A DNA stretch of 8,025 bases from Lachnospiraceae bacterium. Lineage in GTDB: Bacteria > Bacillota > Clostridia > Lachnospirales > Lachnospiraceae. The notes below the pieces were generated by a model, which was given only the letters and a program-made list of their open reading frames with translations, was not told where the DNA came from and did no database searches. The DNA is taken from NCBI GenBank assembly GCA_017483425.1, contig JAFUWM010000024.1, positions 1 to 8,025 on the forward strand. The letters are read 5' to 3'. A program made the position numbers and the translations under genes. This document shows, piece by piece, positions 6,745 through 8,025 of the stretch. Each line of letters begins with the position of its first letter. Within the stretch, counting starts at the first letter, position 1.

Positions 6745-6817
6745 GAAATTGAAGATCGTTAATGTTTTGATTGCCCAGCCGTGTAAATCGACACTATAGC
6801 GTACCTACCAATGTATA

Positions 6818-6826
6818 TGGTATAAT
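6818..6826 (+). promoter_or_regulatory. Extended -10 promoter placing transcription start on the pyrC start codon
   Basis: TGGTATAAT (6818-6826) combines a perfect -10 hexamer (6821-6826) with the TG of an extended -10. There is no good -35 at 16-18 nt spacing. Counting +1 as seven bases after the hexamer puts transcription start at 6833, the A of the pyrC ATG, so the mRNA would be leaderless. A 5-bp inverted repeat (TACCA 6806-6810, TGGTA 6818-6822) overlaps the box. Confidence 0.6.
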
Positions 6827-6832
6827 TCTTAA

Positions 6833-8025
6833 ATGCTGATAAAAGGTGCGCGTATCATAGATCCTGGTAATAAAACAGATGAAATATTGGATATCCGTAT
6901 AGAAAACGGGGTCATCGCGGAAAAGGGCAAAGAGATCACAGAGAAAGAAGGCGATGAGACAATAGATGCCGCAGGCTTTATCGCCGCTCCGGGTCTTGTA
7001 GATGTCCATTCGCATTTCCGTGATCCCGGACAGACGGCAAAGGAAACCCTGCATACCGGAGCCCTGGCAGCGGCAGCAGGCGGGTACACGTCGGTCGTCT
7101 GTATGGCAAATACGATTCCGGCAGTGGACAGTAAGGATACGCTGGAAGATATATTGTCCCGTTCCAAAGAGGAAGGGATACATATTTATCAGGCTGCAGC
7201 GGTGACATCAGGTAGAGAAGGAAAAGAGCTTGTTCCTATGGAAGAGCTGCTAAAGGCAGGAGCAGCCGGTTTCACCGATGATGGAACTCCGATAATGAAC
7301 GAAGAGCTTGTAAAACAGGCTATGGCAGAGGCGGCAAGACTTGGCACGGTTTTAAGTTTTCACGAAGAAGATCCTGCGTATGTATGGCAGGCAGGGATAA
7401 ACTGTGGCAGGGTTTCGGAAAATATGGGACTGCAGGGAGCCGACCGCAAAGCTGAATATTCAATGATAGAAAGGGATCTGAGACTGGCGCTTGAAACTGG
7501 TGCCAAAGTAGATATTCAGCATGTTTCCGCCAGGGAAAGCGTAGATATCATTAGGAGATTTAAGACAGAGGACGACAGAGAACTTATCCATGCGGAGGCG
7601 ACACCGCACCATTTCTCTTTGACGGAGGAAGCGGTGAGGGATAAGGGAAGTCTCGCAAAGGTCAATCCCCCGCTCCGTACCGAGGAAGACAGACAGGCAG
7701 TGATAGCCGGCATAGCGGACGGTACCCTTGATCTCATAGCCACGGATCATGCTCCGCATACGGCAGCGGAAAAAGAAAGGGATTTTGTTAAAGCACCGAC
7801 GGGAATGATCGGCCTTGAAACCGCCCTTGCGCTGGCTGTAACTAATTTGATAAATCCCGGCTTCATCACCTTTTCGCAGCTTATAGAGAGAATGAGCCTG
7901 AACCCAGCACGACTGTACGGTATCAAAGCCGGAAGTCTGGACATAGGGGAGCCTGCGGATATCGTAATATTCAATCCGGATGAAAAATGGATACTGAATG
8001 AAGACGATCTTCATTCAAAGTCAAA
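6833..8025 (+). CDS. pyrC: Dihydroorotase, type I (3' end beyond the window)
   Basis: Dihydroorotase closes carbamoyl-aspartate to dihydroorotate, the third step of pyrimidine synthesis, in the cytosol. The frame from ATG 6833 is open for 397 codons to the window end; a complete enzyme is about 425-430 residues, so roughly 30 are missing. The metal and substrate residues of the amidohydrolase fold are all present: DVHSHFRDPG (57-66, H59/H61/R63), MANT (91-94, N93), GFTDDG (146-151, with aspartate in place of the carbamylated lysine, as in bacterial type I enzymes), H177, QHVS (229-232, H230), TPHH (257-260), KVNPPLR (276-282) and ATDHAPH (303-309, D305/H309). The protein starts MLIKGARIIDPG, the normal family start, and an in-frame TAA (6830-6832) touches the ATG, so no upstream start is possible. 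There is no Shine-Dalgarno site. It lies 88 nt after the ATPase gene, under its own promoter. Confidence 0.95.
   Translation, partial: MLIKGARIIDPGNKTDEILDIRIENGVIAEKGKEITEKEGDETIDAAGFIAAPGLVDVHSHFRDPGQTAKETLHTGALAAAAGGYTSVVCMANTIPAVDSKDTLEDILSRSKEEGIHIYQAAAVTSGREGKELVPMEELLKAGAAGFTDDGTPIMNEELVKQAMAEAARLGTVLSFHEEDPAYVWQAGINCGRVSENMGLQGADRKAEYSMIERDLRLALETGAKVDIQHVSARESVDIIRRFKTEDDRELIHAEATPHHFSLTEEAVRDKGSLAKVNPPLRTEEDRQAVIAGIADGTLDLIATDHAPHTAAEKERDFVKAPTGMIGLETALALAVTNLINPGFITFSQLIERMSLNPARLYGIKAGSLDIGEPADIVIFNPDEKWILNEDDLHSKS

Noticed and set aside
6788..6793. TCGACA as -35 box for the pyrC promoter
   Set aside because: It matches 5 of 6 consensus bases but lies 27 nt from the -10 box, too far; the extended -10 motif explains the promoter better.
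6781..6794. GTGT...ACAC hairpin between the ATPase and pyrC as a terminator
   Set aside because: The stem is only 4 bp and lacks a U-tract.
6614..6799. 61-codon plus-strand frame overlapping the end of the DUF4143 ATPase
   Set aside because: It lies almost wholly within the ATPase gene in another frame, and has no ribosome binding site or recognisable sequence.
7460..8014. 184-codon minus-strand frame opposite pyrC
   Set aside because: The plus strand carries the complete dihydroorotase motif set there; the antisense frame is a codon-bias shadow.

Overview
The window looks like the chromosome of an anaerobic, low-to-medium GC Firmicute, most likely a Lachnospiraceae-type Clostridium relative. 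This is inferred from the protein flavour (a membrane-anchored MurF-like ligase, a Ddl with a long Gly/Lys/Ser-rich loop, two gut-Clostridia-style AAA ATPases), the Shine-Dalgarno sites of the aaggag/gagga type and the TTGACA/TATAAT promoters. I could not run a database search.

Layout. Positions 1-648 (minus strand) hold the first 216 residues of an AAA-type ATP-binding protein; its 3' end lies outside the window. Positions 649-835 are a divergent promoter region. The minus-strand promoter is woven through a 23-bp direct repeat, and the plus-strand promoter carries a perfect 9-bp inverted repeat on its -35 box. Positions 836-5336 are a tightly packed plus-strand operon: a zinc-ribbon SAM methyltransferase, a membrane-anchored MurF-like ligase (ATGA overlap), D-Ala-D-Ala ligase (57-nt gap) and a PlsC-type acyltransferase (ATGA overlap). 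Positions 5337-5526 contain a promoter flanked by a 22-bp inverted repeat. Positions 5527-6744 encode a second, unrelated AAA ATPase with a DUF4143-like C-terminus. Positions 6745-6832 contain an extended -10 promoter that appears to drive a leaderless mRNA, and 6833-8025 is dihydroorotase (pyrC), open at the window end.

How it fits together. The central operon is a cell-envelope unit. Ddl makes the D-Ala-D-Ala dipeptide, the Mur ligase would attach it to a muropeptide-like acceptor, PlsC makes phosphatidic acid, and the methyltransferase probably acts on an envelope precursor. The two ATPases look like accessory stand-alone genes placed beside housekeeping genes. Each has an elaborate repeat array exactly on its own promoter, suggesting tight autoregulation.

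No tRNA, rRNA, CRISPR array, transposase or convincing intrinsic terminator was seen. No intergenic stretch exceeds 300 bases.
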